Assembly: GCA_013140635.1 (NCBI GenBank)
Contig: JABFSM010000341.1
Location: 1 to 36,022 of the forward strand
Direction: 5' to 3'
Length of the DNA stretch: 36,022 nucleotides
Source of the DNA: Gemmatimonadales bacterium
Lineage (GTDB): Bacteria > Gemmatimonadota > Gemmatimonadetes > Gemmatimonadales > GWC2-71-9
Shown here: piece by piece, positions 7,231-14,735 of the stretch
Layout: each line of letters opens with the position of its first letter
Numbering within the stretch: the first letter of the stretch is position 1
The notes under the pieces: model-generated
Told to the model about the DNA's origin: nothing
The model's database searches: none
The model's input: the letters and a program-made list of their open reading frames with translations, nothing else
Translations under genes and position numbers: made by a program

Positions 7231-9473
7231 ACCGACTCTTCGGTTTGCTGTTCATCGCAGGACTCCTGGCTCCCGGTCGGGTGTCGGCGCAGGGGAACGT
7301 GGTGCTTCGCGTCCGCCGGGCGGACGCTGAGAGTCCGATCGAGGGCGCTACCATCCGCCGCGTCTCAAGCGGGGAGGTGGTCGCGACCAATCGCAGCGGG
7401 ACTGGCCGATTGCCGGCTAGAGATGGAGCGGATACGCTCGCCATATCGGCCGTTGGCTTCGTGCCGAAGTGGATCGCCATCACTGGCGAGGAGCGCGATA
7501 TCCTGGTCCTCCTTGAATCGGCTCCGCTCCACCTGGCCGATCTCACCGCCTCTGCCTCGCGTCCCGCCATCGGAACCCCAGCCTTTACCGGGGCGTGGGT
7601 CCTCCCCCGAGAAGCGCTCGAGACCGTTCCGGCTGCTATCGAGCCCGATCCGCTTCGTGCGCTGTCGCTGGTGCCGAGTATCTCTTTCTCGAGTCTGCTG
7701 TCGGCCCGCCCGAATCTCCGAGGGTACGACGCCGCCGAAACGGTCATGCGTCTTGATGGGTTCGACCTCCACAGCCCATACCATGTTGGGCGTGCCTTCT
7801 CCTCGCTGCCGATTCAAGCGCTGGCATCAGCCACCGTTCGCCCAGTACCCGGCGCGGCCGACGCCGCGACACTGGCGGGCGTAATCGACCTTGAGGGGCG
7901 CGCGGGTGGAGGCGATGAGGACCGCGCCACGGGTGGTGGACAGGTGGGACTCGTATCTGCGAGCGCCTGGCTCGCGGCCCGAAGCCCAGCCGTCTTCGTG
8001 GCCCCACGTGTGGCTTTCCTCGAAGCCGCCGGGCAGGTTCTTCGCGAGGGTGGAGTGCCCTATGGATTCCAGGATGTGTATGTCAGCGCGCGCACAGGCC
8101 TTGGCGGGAATCGCCGTGCCTCGTGGACCCTCTTCGCTACCCACGATGATCTCGGCGATCGGGCGCAAGGGGGAGGGATGGACTGGCACAACGTGCTGCT
8201 TGGCTCGCGCTGGCGTCTCTTCGACGGGCCGACCGGGAGCATTGAGGTCACCGCATCGGCTAACCATTTTGCATTGAAGGGAGAGCGGGTCGCTCGGGGC
8301 CCGGAGAACGTCGATCTCGAGAACCGGCTCACCCGTGCTCAAGTCGGTTTCTTCGGTGAGTTCCATCGGGGCATGAATCGTCTCGAGATCGGTGGCAACC
8401 TCGGCCGTCGGCGCACCCGGGCAATCGTCTCGAGCGCGGAACCGATCCCTCAGTCCCAAGAGACCGACGATGGCACAGATCGCACCGAGGCGCGGGCCTT
8501 CGCGACGGGCACGCTGGGCCTCGGGCGCTTCGAGTTCCAGGCGGGCCTGCTCGTCGACGCCACCTCGAATGTCACCTTATGGCAACCGAGGGGGCGGTTG
8601 GCGCTTCGGCTCGGTGGGCACGGCGGCGCCTCACTCTCATTCGCTAGGGCGAGTCGCCCGTTCCAGGTTCTCACCGACTCACAAGCTGAGCCGACGCTTT
8701 CGTTTTTCGAAGTGTGGCGAGATGCTGGGGCGGCCGGCATTCCAGTGCCGAGGGTCGACCACATGGCTCTGGCCTTCGACGCATCACTAGGCTCGTGGTC
8801 ACTCTCGGCCAGCGCATTCGGATCGCGAGGGAAAGGTATAGGAGAGCCGCGGCCGGAGTCGGATCCTGACGCGGGGCTCTCAGCCTATCGGTTCGGTGAC
8901 TCGCGCACGCTCGGGCTCGAACTGCGCGTCGCGCGGGTGCCGGCCCGCGAAGGGAGCGGTTCGTGGGCGGTGACCTACGTGTTGAGCCGATCGGATCGGA
9001 GTTTCCTCGGTTCCTGGAGACCCTGGCGACTCGATCGGCGTCATCTGGTCCGGTTGCAAGGAGAGGCGATGGTCGGCCGGCGCTGGATGCTCTTCGGAAT
9101 GGGAGAGTTCGCCAGCGGGCAGCCGTACACGCCGATCGCCGAGGTGGTGTGGACCCACCCACCGCAGCCGGACGCCATCTTGCCGCCGCAGACGAATCCA
9201 GCGTACCGCTTTGCCGACGAGAATTCAGGTCGGAGCGGGGCGATCTACACTCTCTCGGTCGGCATTCGCCGGAACTTCAAGGGACCGTTCGGGCTGCACT
9301 CGAGCCTGGTAGGCTCGATCACCAATCTTAACTTCGGGCCGGTCGCTCCCGAGGAGCCCATCTCGATTCCGGAGCTCTACCGGCTCAACGGCACTCGCGC
9401 GAATGGCGTGCCCCTCGCCCGGCGGTATAAGATGCCCGCCGTCCCTTCCATTCTCTATTCAATCTACTTTTAG
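7227..9473 (+). CDS. TonB-dependent receptor-like outer-membrane protein
   Basis: This 748-residue protein has a signal peptide ending near VSAQ, a carboxypeptidase-regulatory-like domain (about residues 24-95, IEGATIRRVSSGEVVATN...), and a plug (about 115-230, with LRGYDAAETVMRLDGFDLHS and GVIDLEG). A long C-terminal region of alternating strands ends in Phe (SILYSIYF), as expected for a beta-barrel. No TonB box could be assigned with certainty. The GTG start overlaps the preceding stop by four bases. It may import a ligand captured by the two lipoproteins, or help display them. Confidence 0.8.
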   Translation: MNRLFGLLFIAGLLAPGRVSAQGNVVLRVRRADAESPIEGATIRRVSSGEVVATNRSGTGRLPARDGADTLAISAVGFVPKWIAITGEERDILVLLESAPLHLADLTASASRPAIGTPAFTGAWVLPREALETVPAAIEPDPLRALSLVPSISFSSLLSARPNLRGYDAAETVMRLDGFDLHSPYHVGRAFSSLPIQALASATVRPVPGAADAATLAGVIDLEGRAGGGDEDRATGGGQVGLVSASAWLAARSPAVFVAPRVAFLEAAGQVLREGGVPYGFQDVYVSARTGLGGNRRASWTLFATHDDLGDRAQGGGMDWHNVLLGSRWRLFDGPTGSIEVTASANHFALKGERVARGPENVDLENRLTRAQVGFFGEFHRGMNRLEIGGNLGRRRTRAIVSSAEPIPQSQETDDGTDRTEARAFATGTLGLGRFEFQAGLLVDATSNVTLWQPRGRLALRLGGHGGASLSFARASRPFQVLTDSQAEPTLSFFEVWRDAGAAGIPVPRVDHMALAFDASLGSWSLSASAFGSRGKGIGEPRPESDPDAGLSAYRFGDSRTLGLELRVARVPAREGSGSWAVTYVLSRSDRSFLGSWRPWRLDRRHLVRLQGEAMVGRRWMLFGMGEFASGQPYTPIAEVVWTHPPQPDAILPPQTNPAYRFADENSGRSGAIYTLSVGIRRNFKGPFGLHSSLVGSITNLNFGPVAPEEPISIPELYRLNGTRANGVPLARRYKMPAVPSILYSIYF

Positions 9474-9474
9474 A

Positions 9475-9492
9475 CTCCGGCCTCCAGCGGAG
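9475..9492. terminator. Weak hairpin after the receptor gene
   Basis: Five-base arms CTCCG and CGGAG with an 8-base loop lie just after the receptor stop, and TGTTTT follows a few bases later. The stem is short, so this is tentative. The rest of 9493-9706 shows no gene. Confidence 0.25.
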
Positions 9493-9706
9493 AGCTTGCC
9501 TGTTTTCTTGGCCGAACTCTCGTTCGAACCACCGTGGCATTTTCGCGAAACACTTGGTGAAGATGGCTTGAGTTTCGACTGTCGGACTCGGCCCAGGGTG
9601 CGACGACTCGTACTGCGATTGCGCCGCTGGAGGGTTCCGGGACACCTGCCATGGCTATAGCGCACGCTCGCGATCGTGCCGCGTCACTCGAAGGGCGAAG
9701 TACAGG

Positions 9707-10387
9707 TTAGGCTTTGGTCACCACCACCAAGTCCTTGTCATTGAACCCCACTTTCGACACCACTGTCGCCCCGGTTCCGAACACCGCCTGATACGCCCCC
9801 AACCCCCGCGCCTTCTCGATCCGGTTGAGCCGCTGCCGGGCCCTGAGCACGATCGTCTCCGCCGGCTCCCAGACCGTGATGATCAGGTGCCCCCCCTGCT
9901 TGATCGACTTCCAGAGCCGTTCCATCGCCAGCTCGAAACGGCGATCGTCGGTGATATGCTGGGTCACGTCGATCATCACCGCTAGATCGAACTCGTTTTC
10001 CGGAAGCGGGGTCTCGCTAATGTCCCCCTGCACGAACTCGTATTCCGGAAACCGCTTCCGCAGCGTCGTCACCGACACGTCCGTGATATCGTTGCCCAGG
10101 TAGTGCCTGACGCCCAACGACTTGAGATATTCGGTCCAGTACCCGACGCCGCACCCCACCTCAAGCACTCGGCTATCGGCCCTCAGCGCTATGCCGGCCC
10201 GGCGCATCTCACCTTCGAGAATCTGCTTCTTCCGCTCGTACATCTTCAGATTCTCTTCGTTGCTCATCCGGTAGTGCCCGACACCCTTCAAATCGAACGA
10301 ATGCGACAATAGCTCATTCCAGTATCGCTTGGGGCGGTAGTGGAAGAGCATTCGGAAGTAGATCTTGGCCTCATGCACCAACCCCAT
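9707..10387 (-). CDS. Class I SAM-dependent methyltransferase
   Basis: This 226-residue protein carries the Rossmann motif I VLEVGCGVGYWTEYL (about residues 74-88), an acidic residue ending strand 2 (GNDITD), a motif II-like FVQGDISETPLPENEFDLAV, and a downstream GGHLIITVWEP strand, typical of the methyltransferase 11/25 type. The substrate is unknown. The short N-terminal region (YFRMLFHYRPKRYWNELL) is basic and aromatic. It starts 2 bases after the stop of the MoxR gene, so the two are co-transcribed. The 3' end faces the receptor gene across 233 bases. Confidence 0.8.
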   Translation of the reverse strand: MGLVHEAKIYFRMLFHYRPKRYWNELLSHSFDLKGVGHYRMSNEENLKMYERKKQILEGEMRRAGIALRADSRVLEVGCGVGYWTEYLKSLGVRHYLGNDITDVSVTTLRKRFPEYEFVQGDISETPLPENEFDLAVMIDVTQHITDDRRFELAMERLWKSIKQGGHLIITVWEPAETIVLRARQRLNRIEKARGLGAYQAVFGTGATVVSKVGFNDKDLVVVTKA

Positions 10388-10389
10388 CC

Positions 10390-11403
10390 CTAACGCCCTC
10401 CCTGCCAGGCTTGGCCCGCCACCAGCTCGGTGACCAAGTCCTCGCTGGTTCGGTCCGCCGCCTCCGCGCTGAAGTTGGTCACCACCCGGTGCCGCAACAC
10501 CGCCGGCGCCACCGCCTTCACGTCATCCAGGTCGGCCAACGGCCGCCCATCCATCGCCGCCCGCGCTTTGGCGCCTAACACGAGGTACTGCGAGGCCCTG
10601 GGCCCGGCGCCCCACTCGACGAACTCCTTCACGAGGGCAGGGGCCTCCGCGTCGTGCGGTCGAGTCATCCGCGCCAACGACACCGCCGCCCGCACCAACC
10701 CCTTCGATACCGGAATCCGCCGGACCAGATGCTGCATCTCCCTGAGCGCCGCGGCATCGAGCACCGGCTTGACCGACTGCACCAGATCGCCGGTGGTGCG
10801 CTCCACGATCTGCTCCTCCTCGTCTCGATTCGGATACCCCACCCGGAGTTCCAGCATGAAGCGGTCGAGTTGCGCCTCGGGCAGCGGATAGGTCCCCTCT
10901 TGCTCGATCGGATTCTGCGTGGCCAGCACGAAGAACGGCTCGGGCAGGGGATAGGTCTTTCCCGCCGCCGTCACCTGGTGCTCCTGCATGGCCTGCAGCA
11001 GCGCGGCCTGGGTCTTCGGCGGGGTCCGGTTGATCTCGTCGGCCAGGAGCACATTGGCAAAGACCGGCCCCGGCACGAAACGGAAACCGCGGCGGCCGGT
11101 GGCGGGATCCTCCTCCACCAGCTCGGTGCCCGTTATGTCCCCCGGCATCAGGTCGGGGGTGAACTGCACCCGGTTGAAGGAGAGTTCCAGCGCCTCGGCG
11201 ATGGTGGACACGAGCAGCGTCTTGGCGAGCCCCGGCACCCCGATCAGCAGCGAGTGGCCGCCGGCCAGGAGCGCCGTGAGCACCCCGTCGACCACCTGCT
11301 GCTGTCCCACGATCCGGTTGGCCACCTGCTGCCGAAGGCCCCGGACGGCGCCGGCCAGCTGTTCGAGCCGGGCTATGTCGTCGCTCTGTTGGACGGGGGT
11401 CAT
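10390..11403 (-). CDS. MoxR-family AAA+ ATPase
   Basis: This 337-residue protein has a Walker A motif GVPGLAKT (about residues 55-62), a Walker B motif VLLADEINR (118-126), the family block TPPKTQAALLQAMQE, and a sensor block LATQNPIEQEGTYPLPEAQL. MoxR ATPases act as chaperones that help activate or assemble partner proteins, often with a DUF58/VWA protein encoded beside them. No such partner is present here; a methyltransferase gene follows immediately. It is divergent from the ATP synthase operon. Confidence 0.92.
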   Translation of the reverse strand: MTPVQQSDDIARLEQLAGAVRGLRQQVANRIVGQQQVVDGVLTALLAGGHSLLIGVPGLAKTLLVSTIAEALELSFNRVQFTPDLMPGDITGTELVEEDPATGRRGFRFVPGPVFANVLLADEINRTPPKTQAALLQAMQEHQVTAAGKTYPLPEPFFVLATQNPIEQEGTYPLPEAQLDRFMLELRVGYPNRDEEEQIVERTTGDLVQSVKPVLDAAALREMQHLVRRIPVSKGLVRAAVSLARMTRPHDAEAPALVKEFVEWGAGPRASQYLVLGAKARAAMDGRPLADLDDVKAVAPAVLRHRVVTNFSAEAADRTSEDLVTELVAGQAWQGGR

Positions 11404-11509
11404 TTCAGGGGGTGGATCGCGTTGCTGGGGTAGGAGGACGGGGGTTCAAAGGGCCCTAAATGCGCCCGTAATCCATCGTTACGAGCCAAGGGCCCGAGAG
11501 GTTGCCGAG

Positions 11510-11527
11510 CGGGGGAGATTACCCCCG
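11510..11527. repeat. Short GC hairpin upstream of the Fo operon
   Basis: CGGGGG (11510-11515), loop AGATTA, CCCCCG (11522-11527). It is a perfect six-base stem in the divergent region between the MoxR gene and the ATP synthase operon, upstream of the proposed promoter, so it is more likely a protein or structure site than an attenuator. Confidence 0.35.
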
Positions 11528-11558
11528 GAGAGGCCCCATCCGGAAGGGCCAAATTCGC

Positions 11559-11587
11559 TTGCGAAATATTTCACAAGGGCGTATTTT
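11559..11587 (+). promoter_or_regulatory. Candidate promoter of the ATP synthase Fo operon
   Basis: TTGCGA (11559-11564), a 17-base spacer, then TATTTT (11582-11587). Each box matches the sigma-70 consensus at four of six positions. The -10 box ends ten bases before the ATG at 11598, and no Shine-Dalgarno is present, so the transcript would have almost no leader. The -35 overlaps a small palindrome TTCGC-TT-GCGAA (11554-11565). Confidence 0.4.
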
Positions 11588-11597
11588 GACCCCGGAT

Positions 11598-11855
11598 ATG
11601 GTGCCAGAAAGCCCGGAACGCGAGCTTGGCCAAGGGTACAAATACCTGGCCACGGGCCTCCGATTCGGCGGCGCTATCGTGATGTTCGTGCTGGCGGGAT
11701 GGGCCCTCGACCGGTGGCTCGGAACCAACCCGCTCTTCGTCCTGGCGGGCACCGTGCTTGGCTCGATCTTGGGGTTTGTGAGCGTCTGGCGCGAGCTGCA
11801 GGCGGATCGCGCAAATAGGCCCACTTGGCGCGACCGCCACGGGCCGCCCAAGTGA
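11598..11855 (+). CDS. AtpZ/AtpI-like ATP synthase accessory membrane protein
   Basis: With the start at ATG 11598 this is an 85-residue protein with two membrane helices (about GGAIVMFVLAGWALDRWLG and FVLAGTVLGSILGFVSVW), the hairpin typical of the AtpZ/AtpI-like family encoded first in many atp operons. The family is implicated in Mg2+/Ca2+ supply or in c-ring assembly. The frame is open further upstream (to 11502), but that part is not hydrophobic or conserved-looking. Its last four bases overlap the next gene's GTG start. Confidence 0.75.
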   Translation: MVPESPERELGQGYKYLATGLRFGGAIVMFVLAGWALDRWLGTNPLFVLAGTVLGSILGFVSVWRELQADRANRPTWRDRHGPPK

Positions 11856-12196
11856 AGTCCATGGCGGTTGGCGGGGCGATTCTGACCGCGCTGGTGGCGC
11901 TGGTGTGCCACCTGATCTGGGGTTCGAGTGCCGCGCTCGCGGCGGGAATGTTCGGTGCCCTGGCTACAGTCATCCAAGTGGCCGCCGTAGCGCTGCTCAA
12001 GCCGGTGCGCGGCGCCGGAATAGAGAAGTTCATCATCCGGTGGGGCGCCGGGATGGGGCTTCGGGTGCTCGGCGTGATTGCGATCGCGGTGGCGTCGGGG
12101 CTCGACCGCGCGCACTTCCCTCCGCAGGCATCGGCAACAGGGTTTCTCGGGGTGCTGCTTCCCTTGCTCTTTTTCGAGGTGCGGCTGATTCGATGA
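11852..12196 (+). CDS. AtpI-like membrane protein of the Fo operon
   Basis: With a GTG start overlapping the preceding stop (GTGA), this is about 114 residues; ATG at 11861 is the alternative start. Four hydrophobic segments (AILTALVALVCHLIWG, AALAAGMFGALATVIQVAAV, GMGLRVLGVIAIAVASG, GFLGVLLPLLFFEV) fit the AtpI-like assembly factors for the c-ring, which are poorly conserved. Identification rests on topology and position directly before atpB, with a four-base ATGA overlap. Confidence 0.65.
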   Translation: MKSMAVGGAILTALVALVCHLIWGSSAALAAGMFGALATVIQVAAVALLKPVRGAGIEKFIIRWGAGMGLRVLGVIAIAVASGLDRAHFPPQASATGFLGVLLPLLFFEVRLIR

Positions 12197-13059
12197 TGCT
12201 GGCACAGGAACCGTTCAACATCGGTGAGATGGTCCTCCATCACACCGCCGACGCCTACGCGATCAACTTCGAGCCGTTCTTCGAGGTGCATTGGTCGCCC
12301 ACGGCGTGGCTGCTCCATTTCGGCTCGTTCGAGCTGAACATGACGCCGACCAAGCACGTCATCTTCCTGATGCTCGCCGCGCTCCTCGTCTTCCTGACCA
12401 TGTGGGGCACATCGCGGGCGCTCAAGCGGCAGCGCGCCCACGAGCAGGCACCGAAGGGGTTCGCCGCCGCTATGGAAGGGCTCGTCCTCTTCGTGCGGAA
12501 CGACATCGCCATCGCCAACATCGGGCATGACGGGGCCAAGTTCGCCCCCTTCATCATGACCCTCTTCTTCTTCATCCTCTACGCCAATCTGCTCGGGCTC
12601 ATCCCCTGGGGCTCCTCGCCGACCGGCAACCTGGCGGTCACCGCCGCGCTCGCGATCATGGTCTTCCTGGTCGTGGAAATCGCCGGCATGCGGAAGCTCG
12701 GCTTCAAAGGCTACATGGGAACGATCTTCCCCCATGTGCCGGGCCTCGAGGGCATCGGCGGTACCGTTATGTCGATCGGCATGGCCCCGATCGAAATCCT
12801 CGGCAAATTCGTCAAGCCCTTCGCGCTGGCGGTCCGTCTCTTCGGCAACATGACCGCCGGCCACTTCGTGATTCTCTCGCTCTTCGGCATCGTCTTCCTC
12901 TTCGGCAACCTCGGCGTCTGGAGCCACGCAATCGGCGTCACCACCGCCGCGATCGTCACCGGCATCATGCTGCTGGAGTTGTTCGTGGCGTTTCTGCAGG
13001 CGTACGTGTTCGCGCTGTTGAGCGCGGTGTTTATTGGGTTGATGCAGCATGAGCATTAG
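12193..13059 (+). CDS. atpB: F-type ATP synthase subunit a (Fo)
   Basis: This 288-residue protein carries the subunit a signature KPFALAVRLFGNMTAGH, containing the essential Arg that faces the c-ring, and the C-terminal helix block ELFVAFLQAYVFALLSAVFI. It forms the half-channels for proton movement in the inner membrane. The start is ATG 12193, overlapping the previous stop by four bases; ATG 12196 follows at once. The frame is open upstream to 11905, but that part is antisense-like shadow over the AtpI gene. A 277-base gap with strong inverted repeats separates it from atpE. Confidence 0.96.
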   Translation: MMLAQEPFNIGEMVLHHTADAYAINFEPFFEVHWSPTAWLLHFGSFELNMTPTKHVIFLMLAALLVFLTMWGTSRALKRQRAHEQAPKGFAAAMEGLVLFVRNDIAIANIGHDGAKFAPFIMTLFFFILYANLLGLIPWGSSPTGNLAVTAALAIMVFLVVEIAGMRKLGFKGYMGTIFPHVPGLEGIGGTVMSIGMAPIEILGKFVKPFALAVRLFGNMTAGHFVILSLFGIVFLFGNLGVWSHAIGVTTAAIVTGIMLLELFVAFLQAYVFALLSAVFIGLMQHEH

Positions 13060-13065
13060 CTGCTG

Positions 13066-13144
13066 GGGAAGAGGGAGTAGGGAAGAGGGAAGAGGGGCAA
13101 AAGCAGCGATGGAGCGGATCTCCTATTCCCTCCTCCCTCTTCCC
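13066..13144. repeat. Long purine/pyrimidine inverted repeat between atpB and atpE
   Basis: A G/A-rich arm at 13066-13088 (GGGAAGAGGGAGTAGGGAAG...) and a C/T-rich arm at 13122-13144 can pair at 21 of 23 positions around a 33-base loop. It begins 7 bases after the atpB stop. In RNA this would be a very stable stem; in DNA the polypurine tract is also prone to unusual structures. It may be an interspersed repeat copy, a processing/stability element or an attenuator. Confidence 0.7.
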
Positions 13145-13223
13145 GCTTCCCTCAAAGAGAGCTTCGAGGCTGCGCTGTCCTCCGAGCTTCTTGTATCCCG
13201 CCGGACGGCGGGAGATGTCCGCT

Positions 13224-13235
13224 GGCCCTAGGGCC
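13224..13235. repeat. Perfect 12-base palindrome in the atpB-atpE gap
   Basis: GGCCCTAGGGCC is a perfect palindrome, and outer bases TCCGC (13218-13222) and GCGGA can extend the pairing with a bulge. It lies about 100 bases before atpE, after the longer inverted repeat, and could be a protein-binding site or part of a second hairpin. Confidence 0.4.
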
Positions 13236-13336
13236 GATGGCGGATCACCGCAGGGACGGGCCGGCACGGAGAGACGGCCCCGACCGCGGAAGGCGCGACG
13301 GCTCTTTGACTCTCCCAGGCTGACAGGACCACCGAC

Positions 13337-13609
13337 ATGCTGAACATGCTCATGCTCTTCCAGGCCGCCATGGACCCGCTCGCGGCCAAGAACTACAACA
13401 GCCTCCTCGGCGCCGGCATCGGCCTCGGGCTCGCCATCGTGGGCGCCGGGATCGGCCTCGGCCGCATTGGTGGCCAGGCTGCCGAAGCGATTGCGCGGCA
13501 GCCGGAAGCGGCCGCCGAGATCCGAGGCGCGGCACTCCTCTTCGCGGTGCTTTTGGAGGGCGCCACGATCATCGCGATGGTCTTCGCCCTGCTGTTCAAG
13601 CTGATCTAG
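13337..13609 (+). CDS. atpE: F-type ATP synthase subunit c (Fo ring)
   Basis: This is a 90-residue helical hairpin: helix 1 has the Gly-rich GAGIGLGLAIVGAGIGLG, the polar loop is AIARQPEAA (the conserved RQP), and helix 2 has the ion-binding carboxylate Glu74 in LLEGATIIAMV. The residue after Glu is Gly rather than Ser/Thr, so I see no sodium signature and assume proton coupling. The leader before helix 1 (about 22 residues) is slightly long. The Shine-Dalgarno is weak. The hairpin-rich gap upstream may help raise its expression relative to atpB, as the ring needs many copies. Confidence 0.95.
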   Translation: MLNMLMLFQAAMDPLAAKNYNSLLGAGIGLGLAIVGAGIGLGRIGGQAAEAIARQPEAAAEIRGAALLFAVLLEGATIIAMVFALLFKLI

Positions 13610-13610
13610 G

Positions 13611-14168
13611 ATGCTTCTCGCCCTGTTGGCGCAGGCGCACGAGCCGGCGGCCACGGCGGAACACGCCGGGCCGTCGTCACCATTCGTCGCCCCGAACCCC
13701 GGGTTGATGATCTGGACGGTGATCGTCTTCCTCGTCCTGTTGTTCCTGCTCTGGAAGTTTGCCTGGCCCGGTATTCTCAAGGCCACCGTCGAGCGGGAGA
13801 ACAAGATCAAGGCCGATCTGGCGGAAGCGGAGCGCCAGAACGCCGCGGCGAAGAGCGCCCTCGCCGAAGCGCAGCGTCTTCAACAAGAGGCCCGGAGCTC
13901 GGCGCAGGCGTTGCTGGCCGACGCGCGCGCGGCGGTCGACAAGGAACGGGCCTCGGCGGTCGACAAGATCAAGCAGGAACAGGACGCGCTGCTCGAGCGC
14001 ACCCGCCGGGAAATCGCGTCGGAACGGGACCGGGCGGTGGCCGAACTCCGCCGTGAGGCGGTCGACCTGGCGCTCGGCGCGGCGGCCAAGGTGGTTGGAC
14101 AGCGCCTCGACAGCGACGCCGACAAGAAGATCGTGCTCGACTACCTCTCGAAGGTGGATACCCATTGA
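13611..14168 (+). CDS. atpF: F-type ATP synthase subunit b (peripheral stalk)
   Basis: This 185-residue protein starts one base after the atpE stop. It has a hydrophobic N-terminus that could act as a signal, a single membrane helix (about LMIWTVIVFLVLLFLLWKFA), then a long charged Ala/Glu/Arg/Lys-rich coiled-coil (about residues 60-160) typical of subunit b. It forms the stator with delta. Its end overlaps the atpH start by four bases (TTGA). Only one b-type gene is present. Confidence 0.93.
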   Translation: MLLALLAQAHEPAATAEHAGPSSPFVAPNPGLMIWTVIVFLVLLFLLWKFAWPGILKATVERENKIKADLAEAERQNAAAKSALAEAQRLQQEARSSAQALLADARAAVDKERASAVDKIKQEQDALLERTRREIASERDRAVAELRREAVDLALGAAAKVVGQRLDSDADKKIVLDYLSKVDTH

Positions 14169-14701
14169 GGGACGAGTCGATCGCCCGGAACTACGCCGAA
14201 GCGCTCTTCGCGCTCGGTGAGAAGAGCGGCAACGCCCAGCCGTATGGGGAGTTGTTGTCGGCGCTGGCGGCCGCGATCGCCGCCTCCGAGCCGGCGCAGG
14301 CGGTGCTCATGTCGCCCAAGGTGACGCGGGCGCAGAAGGCCGATATCCTGGCCAAGGCGCTGCCGGGGGCGCCGAAGGAATTTCTGCTCTACCTCGTGGC
14401 GGTCGTAAAGCGGGGGCGGCAGCTGCTCCTCGGCGCCATCGCCTCCGAGTACGACAAGCTCCTCGACGTGAAGCACAACCGGGTTCGGGCCGGCATCACG
14501 CTGGCCCGAACGCCGGACGAGGCGCTCAAGGCGAGTGTGATCCAGGCCCTCGCGAAGGCCCTCGGCAAGGATATCGTGGCCGGCTTTGCGGTCGATCCCG
14601 AGATACTGGGCGGTACCATCGTGCGGGTGGGCGACCGGGTGCTCGACGGGTCGGTGCGGCGGAAGCTCACGCAGCTTCGGAGGCAGCTGCTGGCGAAGTA
14701 G
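14165..14701 (+). CDS. atpH: F-type ATP synthase subunit delta
   Basis: This 178-residue protein begins with the family hallmark IARNYAEALFALGEKSG and ends with the conserved block FAVDPEILGGTIVRVGDRVL DGSVRRKL (two adjacent stretches), which matches the delta/OSCP signature. It caps F1 and binds subunit b. The TTG start overlaps the atpF stop. Normally atpA, atpG, atpD and atpC would follow; here the next gene is an unrelated beta-propeller lipoprotein. Confidence 0.94.
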   Translation: MRDESIARNYAEALFALGEKSGNAQPYGELLSALAAAIAASEPAQAVLMSPKVTRAQKADILAKALPGAPKEFLLYLVAVVKRGRQLLLGAIASEYDKLLDVKHNRVRAGITLARTPDEALKASVIQALAKALGKDIVAGFAVDPEILGGTIVRVGDRVLDGSVRRKLTQLRRQLLAK

Positions 14702-14723
14702 CCGGGCGACCGGGGCGCGGGAG

Positions 14724-14729
14724 TATCTT
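14724..14729 (+). promoter_or_regulatory. TATCTT box before the beta-propeller lipoprotein
   Basis: TATCTT ends six bases before the ATG at 14736, in a place where no Shine-Dalgarno exists. It fits the TAnnTT pattern seen before other starts in this window, but no -35 is recognisable, so it is only suggestive. Confidence 0.3.
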
Positions 14730-14735
14730 GAACTC

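Noticed and set aside
9493-9706. Short open frames in the gap between the receptor and methyltransferase genes
   Set aside because: They mostly overlap one or other gene, lack starts with ribosome sites, and have no signal peptide or domain.
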